Assembly: GCF_023973825.1 (NCBI RefSeq)
Contig: NC_090120.1
Coordinates: forward strand, 1,079,001 to 1,143,000
DNA length: 64,000 nucleotides
Source of the DNA: Plasmodium brasilianum
Lineage: Eukaryota > Apicomplexa > Aconoidasida > Haemosporida > Plasmodiidae
Direction of reading: 5' to 3'
Below, piece by piece: positions 1-12,271 of this stretch. A program made the translations under genes and the position numbers. Position 1 is the stretch's first letter. Every line of letters begins with the position of its first letter. Below the pieces are notes generated by a model. The model saw nothing but the letters and a program-made list of their open reading frames with translations, had not been told where the DNA came from and made no database searches.

Positions 1-883
1 TTTTTATTGAAAAATTCCGTAACATGTAGAGTTTCCTCTTTTCAAATAATTTGTGAAGCACATATATTTACGTAAAAAAATACTTTTCGCGGCTTTCTAT
101 ATTTTTATAAATACGCTTGTTTTGTTTTGTTTGCACACTGTTTCGAACAATTTCAGTTCAAAAAAAGAACGACTCGCAAATAAGGAAACGAATCGGAAAA
201 AGTAAAAAAAAAAAAAAGGAAAAAATAAAAAGAAAAAATAAAAAGAAAAAATAAAAAGAAAAAATTAAAGAATTAAAAAAAAATTACAAAAAAAAAAATG
301 AACAAATGAACAAAAAATCAACAAAAAATGAACAAAAAATCAACAACGTTAATTCTTCCCATCAAAACGTAAACATCTGATTTTAATTTTTTCATTTTAT
401 CATTACTTTACTGTTGCTACACCATTACTTTATTATTACATTATCGATGTTTTATCAGTAGAGCAATTACAGGAATAAACATCTGAAGTACTATAAATTA
501 CATGAACGACTCATGTAGACACAATTATATTTCACACAATGATGTAAGGAATAATTACAAGAATGTACAAACGAATCCTTTTTGATATGCCTTATTTTTT
601 TGTTTCATTTAGTCCTACCAAGCTATCAATTCGCTGATTATTTAGAAACATGTGCATGTATTTAGATTTATGTACACATATATACATGTTCGAATATTTA
701 CTAACACGTTCACGTATATACAAATGCATATGGGTCCTTTCTCCAAATTCAGCATTCTATTCATTTTGCTAAGGAAAAAATGACAAATAACATACCGTTC
801 CAAAATGCTATTAATAATATAGTATTAAGGAATTCCTAACTTGTACAGCTTAAAATATTTCCATAAAATTTGGGTTTCAAAAG
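1..883. other. Intergenic region, no gene seen
   Basis: AT-rich DNA at the left edge, with A-rich AAAAAGAAAA-type repeats around 205-290 and short direct repeats of a CAACAAAAAATGAA type at 300-345. No convincing open frame or RNA gene is visible. The right part is probably the 3' untranslated region of the minus-strand methyltransferase gene that ends at 884. Confidence 0.6.
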
Positions 884-1546
884 TTAGGAACATTTAAAAA
901 TCAATGTAGTAATAATCTGACCGCTTCTTCCCGAAAATGTTATGGATTCATAGAATATTTCATCCATTAAAGATAATTTAAATTTTGAGCAGCTCTTGTT
1001 GAAGTTGTTAATAATATATAATATTTCCTCCTTACATGCGTTACATGATGTAATACATAAAAGTGTATGCCATCGAAAGAAAAATGATATTTGTTTAAAA
1101 TATTCATTCTGTTTATTATTCATAAAAAATATATCAAATGTTCCCTTATCATTTAATAATTTATAGTCATTCATTAATTTCGAATTTTTATTTAACTCCT
1201 TTTCAATATTACAAATATCTAACACTTGTACATATATATTGTTCGCATTATTAATATTAAACCATTTTTTGGCTAACTCTATAGCACTATTTGAAAAATC
1301 AAAACCATATAAATTTAAAAAACCTCTATTATATAATTTATGTAAGAATAATCCATTTCCACAGCCTATATCAAGTATTGATATACTCTTTTTTTCTTTA
1401 AAATTTTTGTCAATCCAATTAATTATTTTATCACAATTTTCCTCAAACCATTCTTCTAATTCAATATTTGACTCTTCGTAATTTTCCAATTCATTTTTAT
1501 AAACTTCTTCCCAGTAGCTCAATTTATGTAACTTGGATGGAGTCAT
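884..1546 (-). CDS. EFM4/METTL10-like protein-lysine methyltransferase (eEF1A methyltransferase)
   Basis: A 220-residue class I SAM-dependent methyltransferase. The N-terminal PSKL..LSYWEEVYKNEL matches the family's conserved opening (PS-L-x3-YW-x2-VY-x-REL). SAM motif I is LDIGCGNG (about residues 58-65), followed by a GFDFSNSAIELA acidic-loop segment, a DKGTFD segment typical of the METTL10 family, then ITSCN and a C-terminal TFSGRSGQ strand. Family members (yeast Efm4, human EEF1AKMT2) methylate a lysine of elongation factor eEF1A; that activity here is inferred from family membership. The frame stays open upstream to about 1678 but only with a TTG; the first ATG is at 1544-1546 and places the conserved motif right at the N terminus, so I use it. 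The middle of the domain (an Asn/Phe-rich segment after DKGTFD) is divergent. Length is normal for the family. It is the only gene in the first 3 kb. Confidence 0.8.
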   Translation of the reverse strand: MTPSKLHKLSYWEEVYKNELENYEESNIELEEWFEENCDKIINWIDKNFKEKKSISILDIGCGNGLFLHKLYNRGFLNLYGFDFSNSAIELAKKWFNINNANNIYVQVLDICNIEKELNKNSKLMNDYKLLNDKGTFDIFFMNNKQNEYFKQISFFFRWHTLLCITSCNACKEEILYIINNFNKSCSKFKLSLMDEIFYESITFSGRSGQIITTLIFKCS

Positions 1547-2941
1547 TTTCACTTTGCAATTTATTTGTTTTCTTATTTTTTTCCCCTTTCTTTTGATGTA
1601 GTGTAAAATTATTGTTGATATATTTTGTTTTGTCAAACATTCTCGTATTTTAATTTCATGTGCTTTATGTGGATACAATTTTTTTTTTCTTTTTCTTTTT
1701 TTTTTTCTTTTTCTTTTTTTTTTTTCTTAAATGTTATTCTTTAGATATATCCAAGCTCTAGGGCGCTTTAACACATTTGCCTAAGTTAGTAGCTTGTAAT
1801 AGTAATTGTTTTTCTCTCTTTAAATTATTATTTTTTTTTTTAATATTTTATCCTTCTTCCCGCCTTGTGTTGGGAAAAAAAGTGTATGTATGCACGCAAG
1901 GAGGCATTCATGGCGGTATGCATGTACGTACATAGATGTATATGCATATGTATAACGTTGTAACATTTCAATGAAAAAAATTTTCTGCAACTTGTATGCC
2001 TATCCATTTTTTTTATTTTATTTTATTTTATTCTATTTTAATTTTTCCCCTTTGTCATATAGACATTCATAGCTGCTACTTCTTTTCTCTCTTCCTTTTT
2101 TTTTTTTCCCATATGTAATAAAAAATTTATGAAAGTAAAATAAAAAAGTGAAATAAAAAAGTGAAAAAAAAAAGAAAAAAAAAAAAAGAGGTCTCTGCTT
2201 CTAACTTACATTACAGCCATCTTGTGTGGATAGGTGTAAAATTTTACATTTTATTTTGTTTTGCAATTTTTTTTTTTCATTCATTTTTGTGTTTTAAAGA
2301 ATTACCGAAAATTACTAATAATTTAGTAATTATTATAATATAGTAAGTTAGGCATGGTGTAAAGAAAAAATGTAAGCAATTTTTGTTAAATTTTAAAATG
2401 TTTGCTTTTATTTAGCAAAAGGGAAAAAAGGAAAAACTAAGTTTACATATAATAGCTTACATATGTATACTGATGTGATAACAAATTATCAAAATGTGTA
2501 AATGTTCTTTTTTATCTTTTCGTTTTTTTATTTATTTATTATTTTTTTCCACCATCCACCCCAGCAATTATAAATATATTATAACAATATATTATAGATA
2601 AATCAAAACATATAATGATGTTCTAACTTTTTAACCGTTTTCTATGTATAAAATGAAAAAAAAAAAATGTTCATGTAATGATATTAATTCATTGGAAAAT
2701 ATCATTTAATGATCTTTTTTTTTCTTTTTCTTTTTTATAGTATTGAAAGAACAAGTAATTCATATTATAATTTGTTTTGTAGTATAATAACTGTTTTGAT
2801 ATCTTTGCAAAAATATGGGGTTGAAAATATATTTAAAACATGATACTAATAAAAAGGCTATTTAATTTTATTATGTTCATAACGAAAAACATATGTTGAC
2901 ATAGAAATGTTGCACAAACAGATTTTTATTTTATGTACATG

Positions 2942-2979
<38 letters not shown>

Positions 2980-3051
2980 GTGTACAATAAATAAAAGCAT
3001 GTATCAATAACCTTATATATATATACATACATATATATATATATATATAAT

Positions 3052-3095
<44 letters not shown>

Positions 3096-3446
3096 ACAAC
3101 TTATAACATGTAACAAAATTCTTTTTTTTATGCATTTTTCCTGTTATATGTCAAAATTATTTATTATAAAAACAAGTTTTATTTTATATTAACGTTTTTT
3201 GTTTATGCATATACATATAATATGTAGACCCTATTGACATATTATGTACACAATATATATATATAATACATATATATGTATATACATAAAGACACAAATA
3301 TATACATGCTTATATATATACATGTGCATACTGTTTGCTTATATAAGTGTGTATACATATATATAGGCAAATACTTACAAAAAAAAAAAAATTAAAATAA
3401 TAAATAAAGGGGTTAATAAGTAGACAAAAAGAAAAATTAAGAACAA

Positions 3447-3485
<39 letters not shown>

Positions 3486-3979
3486 AAGTGAGCATATTTT
3501 GAAAATAATAAATGATGAAAAATTATTAAAAAAAAAAGGTATTATGTAATTAAACATACATATATACAACATATACATATATATACAACATATACATATA
3601 TATACAACATATACATATATATACAACATATACATATATATACAACATATACATATATATACAACATATACATATATATACAACATATACATACATATAC
3701 ATATATATACAACATATACATACATATACATATATATACAACATATACATATATATACATATATATATACATATATATATACATATATACGTATACATAC
3801 ATATGTGCAGGCTCATGCACATTCAATACATAATATATATAAAATTAAGGCAAAAATATCAAATAATTATAGCTAAAATAGCAATTAAATAAATATATGG
3901 ATTTTTATATTTTCAAATATATCAAAAAAAAAAAAAAAAAAATGATAAAAAAGAATGAAAATGAAAGAAAAAAAAAAGT
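1547..3979. other. Intergenic region with poly-T and (TA)n tracts
   Basis: This separates two minus-strand genes. The first part is the upstream region of the methyltransferase, with T-rich tracts at 1680-1730 and A-rich tracts around 2150-2190. Pure TA microsatellites lie at about 2948-2975 and 3030-3095, and a poly-A run of more than 30 bases at about 3450-3483. I see no coding frame that is not low-complexity. Confidence 0.6.
3560..3765. repeat. 19-bp TA-rich minisatellite
   Basis: Tandem copies of a 19-base unit (AACATATACATATATATAC), about eight to ten with small variants, downstream of the RNA-binding protein gene. Period was checked directly: AAC falls at 3568, 3587 and 3606. It opens several long artificial Tyr/Ile/Cys frames on the minus strand, which should not be called genes. 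Confidence 0.9.
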
Positions 3980-4978
3980 TTAATATCTTGGATTGTTATA
4001 GAAGGCATTAAAAGAATCCATATTACCTGGATAGTTCAGCTGATACCCCTGTGGAACATTCGTATATACATTTGGAACAAATGATACCGGATAATTAAAA
4101 GTATTTGGCGAATCATTATCGTGATGATACACTGGTGCTCTTCTAACAAAATTGTTACGATTATTCATATTGTTTTTTTGATAATAATTATAATTTTGAT
4201 TTTTTTTTATATAATTTTGATTGTTCTGATATTTTTTATAATTCTGGGACACAGCAAAATGTAAGAAAACTACTCTATTATCAATAATGCGTTCAGGTTG
4301 TTGCATAACTTTAAAAGCTTCTTTTGGTGAAGAAAAGGTTAAAAAACCATAACCTTTTGATTTTCCTTCATTATCATGTATTATAACACATTCTTCCAAT
4401 TTACCATACTTTTCAAAAATATCTCGTAATGTACCAACATTCGTTTTTTGAGATAAATTTCGAACAAATAATTTATTTTGATAATGATCTGTAAAAGGGT
4501 CAGCTACTAAACGTACCTGTAATTCTTTGTTATCTAATGTATGACTACTTTTTAGGCATTTCTGAACAGATTCGACATATTTAAATGTAACAAAACCATA
4601 ACCTTTCGATCTACCTTCTTTTTCCCTAACTATTATACCATCTTCAATTTCACCAAAAGCTTCAAAATATTTTAAAAATTGGTCATCTCTTGTACTAAAT
4701 GGAATATTTCTGATCATTAGCCTTCTTGTTGAAGGTGATGACGCTACTGCTTCGTTACACTTTTCACGTATATCTTGATGAGTTAAAGCGCATGTAGCTA
4801 ATATATCTATTAACTGTTCTTTAGATAATGGTGCAATTAATCGTCTTAATTTTTCTACTTCTGATTCATCTTCTTTTAAAACTTTTTCATTCGAATTATG
4901 TTCAACACTTTTTTTATCCTGTGATGAATGTGAATTTGATCTCATTGAGTTGTAGTTTACGTTTTCTTCTGATGTCAT
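3980..4978 (-). CDS. Two-RRM RNA-binding protein (hnRNP/UBA2-like)
   Basis: A 332-residue protein with two RNA recognition motifs. RRM1 is about residues 86-160 (RNP2 LMIRNI, RNP1 KGYGFVTF); RRM2 is about 168-243 (RNP2 LFVRNL, RNP1 KGYGFLTF). The C-terminal 85 residues are a low-complexity Asn/Tyr/Gln tail typical of RNA-granule proteins. Residues 43-75 form a helical stretch (LIAPLSKEQLIDIL, then A-L-x-H-x-D) resembling the segment before RRM1 in plant UBP1-associated protein 2 (UBA2) and related proteins. The likely role is binding mRNA for splicing, stability or translational control; the exact role is unknown. By position it could be the gene called HoMu (Musashi homologue) in P. falciparum, which I cannot confirm. 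The start at the ATG ending at 4978 is the first in frame, and the 5' flank is TA-rich. Confidence 0.85.
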   Translation of the reverse strand: MTSEENVNYNSMRSNSHSSQDKKSVEHNSNEKVLKEDESEVEKLRRLIAPLSKEQLIDILATCALTHQDIREKCNEAVASSPSTRRLMIRNIPFSTRDDQFLKYFEAFGEIEDGIIVREKEGRSKGYGFVTFKYVESVQKCLKSSHTLDNKELQVRLVADPFTDHYQNKLFVRNLSQKTNVGTLRDIFEKYGKLEECVIIHDNEGKSKGYGFLTFSSPKEAFKVMQQPERIIDNRVVFLHFAVSQNYKKYQNNQNYIKKNQNYNYYQKNNMNNRNNFVRRAPVYHHDNDSPNTFNYPVSFVPNVYTNVPQGYQLNYPGNMDSFNAFYNNPRY

Positions 4979-5081
4979 TTTGCTGCTTCTTTCTTACTTA
5001 TCTTTGTTCTATATATATGTTCGTTTATACGTATACACATATATACATATTACGGTATATATGTATGTGTATATGTATACG

Positions 5082-5112
<31 letters not shown>

Positions 5113-5429
5113 ATATAATAATATAAATTATAGTATAACGTGATATAATGTAGGGTAACAATACAGTATGATATAGTTAAGTACAATTTAATTTAATTTT
5201 TTTATTTTTTAAATAAAATGAGATAAAATTAATTAAAAGGATATAAAATTATATGCAATAATGTGTGTTATATTTTTATATAGCAGTAACGGAAAACAAA
5301 AAAGTTTAAATTTTCACCAATTTACCCCTTATAAAAAAATCTTGTTATATCTTCTATTCCTTTTAATTTAATTCATGTTTTACGCAAACAGCATACAATT
5401 AATTTTGAATATTCATACATGTATACATG

Positions 5430-5470
<41 letters not shown>

Positions 5471-6067
5471 CCTTTGAAGTGTATATTACGTATATCTAGG
5501 TAAGCATAGGCACCTAAACACGTAAATGTACGCAAGGTACAAATATTTACATATGTACGTATATAAACATATGTATATATACATATATGTATATATATAT
5601 ATGAGTATGTGTGTACATATATTTACATATGACATACCACATAAACATATGTGTATACACAATAAATGTTGCAATATGTGGAACAAGGACAAAATGTTAA
5701 AAATATTAATTGTAAACTAAATTATGTAAGAAAACCTCCTTTATATCTTCATATGTAATAATCGTGTACGTCAAAAAAAAGAAAAAAAAACCGAAAAATA
5801 AAGAAATGAAAAGTAATGAACAGATCAAAAACAACTATTCGTAACTACTATCTTACTCTAGTTACTAATTATGTAAATTATGAATTGCTCATAAAATATT
5901 ATGCATATATGTATAATACGTATTCGCTAGCACACCTTTATACAAAATTATACTTATATATATATATATCTTTATTACTTATACAAAACAGACTGCAAAT
6001 TCCTTTCAAACGTTTTTATTTTTTTACCTTTAAAAAAACTAATTATGGGTAAACATAATAAAATAAG

Positions 6068-6107
<40 letters not shown>

Positions 6108-8030
6108 TAAATAATATCTGGTTAATGAACAAAAAGTTCGTTAAAAAAAAAAAAATAAAGTTTTTATATTCAAGTATTAAAATTTTTTCTATAATTAAAT
6201 TTAAAAAAAGAAAAAATGACGAAGAGAAAAATATTTCAAATAAGTTCGAAAAATTCTTAAACAAAAACTAATCGCAGTTAATATGATGTCACGTTCAATT
6301 CGTTTTTTTCTTAAAGTTTCTAGAAAAAACTCTCAAATACAATAATATATATATATATATATACATACAATAATATATTTAATACGGTTATTTACTTATA
6401 TACAATAAAGCGTTCAAGTAATTCTAAAAAAATCGTTTTAAAAATAAAGTATAAATTACAAAAAAAGAATTATTAATACTTTCATTTCACTTTTTAGTAA
6501 TATAATTTCAAAAAAGTACAAACATTTTCTTCTATAATAACAACAAAATATTTTAAAAGATATGGAAATAAAAAAAATTTATATAAATATATAATACATA
6601 TAAAATATTTATTGCACATTACAATTTTTTTTTTTTTTTTTGGTTTTTGCTCATCAATTTTATATATACAATTACGCTTATAATATATATAAATATTATA
6701 TATGTAATATATATATATAAATAATATATATATAAATATATATATAAATAAAATATATATATATAACATATATATATGTAAATTATATATATATTTATAA
6801 AATATTACTTTATTATTTAGGTGTAATAAAATGAATGTTTATATCTACATGTTTTTCTTTTCCTTTATTAATTATAGTAGTTGCATGTTTTATTATTTTT
6901 CCTTTTTTAATAGCAGTTACATGTTTTATTACTTTCCCTTTTTTTAATAGTGCTTGCATGTTTTAGTTTTAGTTTGTTTTTGTTTTTTTCTTCGGTGTAT
7001 TATAAATACATATAAAACTAAATTATTATTATAAAAATAAAAATTATATACTATATTCCAAGATTTTTAAATGGAAAAAAAAAAAAATAAAATAATAAAG
7101 AATTACCAATATTTCTAATATTATTAATTTTTCCATCTTTATTTTTTTAAACAAAAAAAAAGAAGAGTTATATATATATATATATATGTATATAACATAT
7201 TTTATGTACAAATAAAAAATTAGTCAAAATAGAAATTTTATTACATTTTTATACGTTTTTTTTTTTTTGGTTAAAATTTTAGAAATTGATTTTTTTTTAA
7301 TTTTTTTTTAATTTTTTTTATATAAAAAAAAGAGTAAATTCATTAAGAGATAATAAAATTTTAAAGTAAATAAATTAATCGAATTATATTTTGAATATTA
7401 TATAAAATAAGGGAAGCAAAATGCCATTGTAATAATAAAAGCTTAATATGTATAATATATATATATATATGTACTTATATGGGTATATATATATGTGTGT
7501 AAGAAGAAAGCTTATGAGCAAAAGATATATCTTATGTAATGAGTTAATACCAAGTGACACATTCCCCTTATTCAGAACAATTTTGTTTGTTAAAATTTTC
7601 CCACGCTATTAAAAAGAAAAAAAGAGAAAAAACATGAAAAAAAAAAAAAAAAGACATGAAAAGACCCCTTAATTGCATGCGGATAATTTTTTTTATTTTT
7701 TAATTTTTATACGTAAATTAATGCTTTAAAGCAAAAAAAAAAAAAAAAATATATTGATAAAGCATAATAATGTGATACATGAAATAGGCACTATGAGCAT
7801 GAAGGTAAAAAATAGAAGGGGTTTTATCCTTAATGGAACAAAGATGTTTAATTATTAATAATAAATAGTATATGCACTAAATTAATATTCATATTTTTTT
7901 ATATTTTTAAAATTATATTGGGCTATGAATGTTAACAACGGCGTTTTTTCGGGTTGTCCTTTTCTTTACGTATGTGCAAATCCATTGCCCTTATTAGTCA
8001 TTTTATATTTATGTGTACGTATATATATAT

Positions 8031-8074
<44 letters not shown>

Positions 8075-8336
8075 TATATATATACACGCTTAAGTGCACA
8101 TATGTGTGTGCGTATGTCATTTTTTTCCTGCGCTAATATAGAAAAGCTATATAAAAAATGTACATTCACAACATAGGCTATAAAAAAGAACTAGAATTAA
8201 ATGGTTCAATTGCCTATTATTTCTGCACTCATGAGGCCTTTTTTTTTTTAACTCAACATTTGTAGGAATATCGTTTTCATGAACGCTCTAAAGAAAAAAA
8301 AACCAAAAAAAAAATTAAGAATTATATTCATATATG

Positions 8337-8373
<37 letters not shown>

Positions 8374-8747
8374 TTATGTGTGTATGCTTATTATGATTTA
8401 TTAAATATATATGCCTCTTTTGGCAAATATTTAAATTTATACAGGACGAGTCGTACCATACACAAATGAGTATCTTATATATATTTTGTATATATATAAG
8501 TATTTTGTATGTATATATATTTACATGAACTTTTTAGGCTATTGTGTGTGCAAGTGTATTCTCTTTATAAGAAGGGTAAGCATATGAACACGCAGAAAAA
8601 AAAAAAAAAAATAATACTATGTTTCTGTTATGTATACATAACAAGAAAACTAAAAAAATTGGTCTGTTAAAACTGTTTTGTTTGTTTAATTTCGCACACA
8701 GCTTATTTTTGAACACATTTCGTAAATAAAATAGTTTTTAATCTATA

Positions 8748-8781
<34 letters not shown>

Positions 8782-11206
8782 AATGATATAAGGTTATAGT
8801 TCAAAAAAAATAATCAAATGATTGTAACGTATTTACCGTTTTTTCCTTTTCCTTATTCTTTTTTTTTTTTTTATTTTGGAATGTAATTTATACTGTAAGT
8901 TAAGGAATAAACAATTTTCCTTTATAATTTTGTTTTAACAAAAACTTAGCTTTGTGTTTACAGTGACCAAATAAAAGCAATAATACAGATGAAATAAATT
9001 AGCAGCATAAATGTTTTTTATGGGCTTAAAAAAAATACGCTAAAATTGTATTATATGTACAAATTGAAGCTAAAATGATAAAGCGTAATTTTAATATAAT
9101 TAACATGTGTTTTTTTGTGCATTCCTTTCATCGTATGTATTTTAACGTAAATATATATATGTATATTTGTGCTTATATACGTATGTATATAAGTATGTAT
9201 ATTTGTGTGTATGTACATATGTACATAAGTATGTATATTTGTGTGTATATACATATGTACATAAGTATGTATATTTGTGTGTGTACACATATGTATATAA
9301 GTATGTATATTTGTGTGTATATACATATGTATATAAGTACGTATATTTGTGTGTGTATATGTATGCATATACGTGTGTATATAATAGTGTTTACATGTAC
9401 AAAGGTTCACGCGAAATATAAGAAACGTTTTATCACCAAGTTTATCGTGAAATCTTAAACGTCGACATATGAAAAGGCGTAACCTTCTCGTAACTTATGT
9501 TGTCATTGAAGTACTTATGCAGGAAGAGTAAACACAAATTAAAAAGGAACTGTTTCGTAATAATTATGTACTGTTCAGGATATTCTTTTTTTTAACCATA
9601 AATCCTTTTTCTTTTTTCAAATGGATATACACACTGTCGTGGTTTAAAGTTTTAAAAAAATAATAAGGCCACATAATATTATTCTATATTCATCTTCAAA
9701 AGATGAATGTAATAATTGAAGAAAAAAGCATTTTCATACCTACAGCGTTTTGTTCTCTTATACGCTTTTTCCCGGGTGAACGACATACATATAAACATAT
9801 ATGTTAAATTATGAAGCCAAATAATCCTAACAAAATATATTACTGTAAAAATTTTGCAAAATGGGTCATTCCATTTGGTAAATAACTACTTTGTTTAATT
9901 AGTATATGTAATGCCCACATATAATATATTTATATGCACAAACAATATATCGTAAAAAAGATGTAAAAATTAATTTTTTAGTACACCCACAAATGTTATT
10001 TACCTGTGCTCTTCTCATATTGGTAAAAAGCCACGCACATATATAATTTTCGAAAAGTTGGCAACCTGCTATTATATATTGCAGGGCGAAATAATATTTT
10101 AATGTTGTTTCCTAAATGGAGATTAATAGGCTTCGTCATATATGCACAAAGCATACGCGCTCATACATATACGTATATATATACAAAAACATGTATATAT
10201 ATATATATATATAATATACATGTAGTTGCCTGTAGAAATAGGTAATTGTTGAAAAACGAAATTTTCTTATTTATTCGGGCTTTGTATTCTAACCTATCTT
10301 TTTGTTAAAAAAAAAAAATTCCTTTTTTAAAGCGTAATGTAAATATAAAAATGAACATATATTTCATGCCATAAATGTTTTTATTAACAAACAAGAATTT
10401 CTAAAATTTTCCCATTCTTTGATTATATACTCATATATTTTTACATATATAAACATATACATATATATAATATATATATTTATACCAATTTGAATTGAAA
10501 GCGCTTTTTTTTCATTTCTTTTTAAATAATGGGATCTCTCACTTATATTTTTCTACTTAATCTGTTAAATGTCGTAAAAATGGGAAGAAAAAAAAAAAAA
10601 ATTTTCATAACATTACAATTAATCATTAAGCACTTAAACAATTTTTTTATTCTTCACAACAAATTAAATATGCACATATATTTAAAATGTGCTATATAGC
10701 TACGTTTATGAGCATGATTCGTATACATATATAGTAACATACATATATTATATATATATATGTATATATAAAATTACGCGCATGTTCACGTCACTATAAC
10801 CCATCTTTGCGAAATAATTTTTTTGATCTTTTGCAAAAAAAAATTGTTTAAAAAAAATCCTATTAAAATTGTATACGTATGTAAACATATAGAAATAATA
10901 GAAGAATAATTTTTTTATGATATTAAACACTTAAAAAAATAAAAAGATACTATATTTACTTTTTACAGGAAATAATCTTTTTTATTTTTCCTTTTTAAAA
11001 AAATGCATAGCATTAACAGTGTAGCCTATGTAAATATATATATATATGTACATACATGAGAGTATACGTATAAATATGCATACGTATGTATATATAATAT
11101 ATATGCATATATATAAGTAAAATTCATACTTAAATATTCGCGCATGAACTAAACTTTTTTTTGTTTTTATTTTTGCTTTTGTTATCACATTTTCTCCTTT
11201 TCAAAA
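4979..11206. other. Gene-poor region of about 6.2 kb
   Basis: Unusually long gap between the divergent RNA-binding protein and TOM6-like genes. Most of it is (TA)n, poly-A/T and TATACATA-type simple sequence (for example 5100-5115, 5435-5470, 6070-6105, 8040-8070, 8345-8372). Less repetitive islands lie around 7500-7620, 7925-8000, 8146-8290, 8440-8580 and 9430-10130. Possible short exons with splice-like ends are discussed in the findings for 8.1-9.1 kb. No RNA gene could be recognised. Confidence 0.5.
9165..9370. repeat. 36-bp minisatellite
   Basis: About five tandem copies of a 36-base unit built around GTATGTATATTTGTGTGTAT followed by an (A/G)CATATGTA(C/T)ATA half. The unit is a multiple of three, so several frames stay open across it; the encoded Tyr/Val/Cys repeats are probably not real protein. 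Confidence 0.85.
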
Positions 11207-11356
11207 ATGTTTTTGTTAAATAACACGAATGAGGAATCCCCCAAAGAAATATTGCTAAACGAGTTGAAGTATAAAGTTAGGGTTTTAGCAGGCATTGTAT
11301 TTGTCATTAGGTCAGTTCCAATGGTCATTAGTTTATTTAGCAAGAGAGCAGATTGA
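11207..11356 (+). CDS. TOM6-like small subunit of the mitochondrial outer-membrane translocase
   Basis: A complete 49-residue frame (ATG 11207, TGA 11354-11356) preceded by CAAAA, a good Plasmodium start context. The N-terminal half is polar and acidic (NTNEESPKE). It is followed by a basic helix (LNELKYKVRVLAG) and one hydrophobic segment with IRSVP, ending SLFSKRAD. The pattern of a short L+xLKxxV helix, a hydrophobic anchor containing IR-x2-P and a final S-x-F-S matches my memory of plant-type TOM6 proteins. These are tiny tail-anchored subunits that stabilise the TOM40 pore. TOM5 or TOM7 is the alternative. Codon use is non-repetitive and unlike the TA-rich flanks. It lies about 2 kb upstream of the HIT-finger gene on the same strand. 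Confidence is good that it is a gene, moderate for the identity. Confidence 0.72.
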   Translation: MFLLNNTNEESPKEILLNELKYKVRVLAGIVFVIRSVPMVISLFSKRAD

Positions 11357-12271
11357 AAAGGGGGTAAAAAAAAAAAAAATATAGGAGAAAAAGGAAAAAA
11401 ATTAAAAAAAAGAAATTAAAGCTATATAACATAAAGTAAACAAAATAAAGCTGCAGCTCTGAGGCTACATATTACGGCATAATGGTAAAATGAACGTATA
11501 CACAAAAGTAGATAGATACCACTGTACTGTTTACCATACTTATATGTATACGTATTTATATATATGTATATAGCTACATGCCCTTTTAATAAAATTTTAG
11601 GTAAAAAGTGTATGCGTAAATTTATACATTTATATGTGTTTATTTGTTTATACATTTGAAATGAAAGATGAATGCTGAGAAAAGGTATGTTATTATATCT
11701 AAGTGAAAGCAAGAAGACTTAAATATATGCGCATAATTCTATATAACATGCATTTATTTTAACGAGATTGTTAAAAAGTTGCATTGAAAATGGAGTAAAA
11801 AGTACGTTAAAAACAGCGTTAATAATAATGTTAAAATAGCGCTAAAAATTACGTAAAAATAGCGTAAAAATTACGTAAAATTAGCGTAAAAATTACGTAA
11901 AATTAGCGTAAAAATTACGTAAAATTAGCGCTAAAAATTATGTAAAATTAGCGCTAAAAATTACGTAAAATTAGAGTTAAAAATAACATTCATGCACTTC
12001 AGTTACATATAGGCTTTTTTTAAAGAGTAGACGAAGGGGGACAATCAAGTGTTTATGTTCAATACATTTTTATAATTCATACGGTATTTATTTTATCGTC
12101 ATGTGCATTTTTATATTTTACCTTCACGTATATACATAATACATATGTAACAGTTGCATGAGAAAAGATATATATAAAAATATTTCCACTATTTTTATGA
12201 TTTTTTTTTTTTTTTTTTCATATTGTGTTTACCGCCATAATTATATTTTTTAATAAAACCCGAAAGGAGAG

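Noticed and set aside
1547..1678. Upstream extension of the methyltransferase frame
   Set aside because: It begins at TTG; the conserved N-terminal motif starts at the ATG at 1546.
3375..3826. Minus-strand frames of 60-118 codons encoding Tyr/Met/Ile/Cys repeats
   Set aside because: They are translations of the 19-bp TA-rich minisatellite and a poly-A run, in several frames at once, with no unique sequence.
9051..9458. Overlapping 84-127-codon frames on both strands
   Set aside because: They arise from the 36-bp repeat, whose period is a multiple of three, so all frames stay open.
11270..11295. Telomere-like string TTAGGGTTTTAG
   Set aside because: It is within the TOM6-like coding sequence (residues KVRVLA), is a single copy and has four T, not the Plasmodium heptamer.
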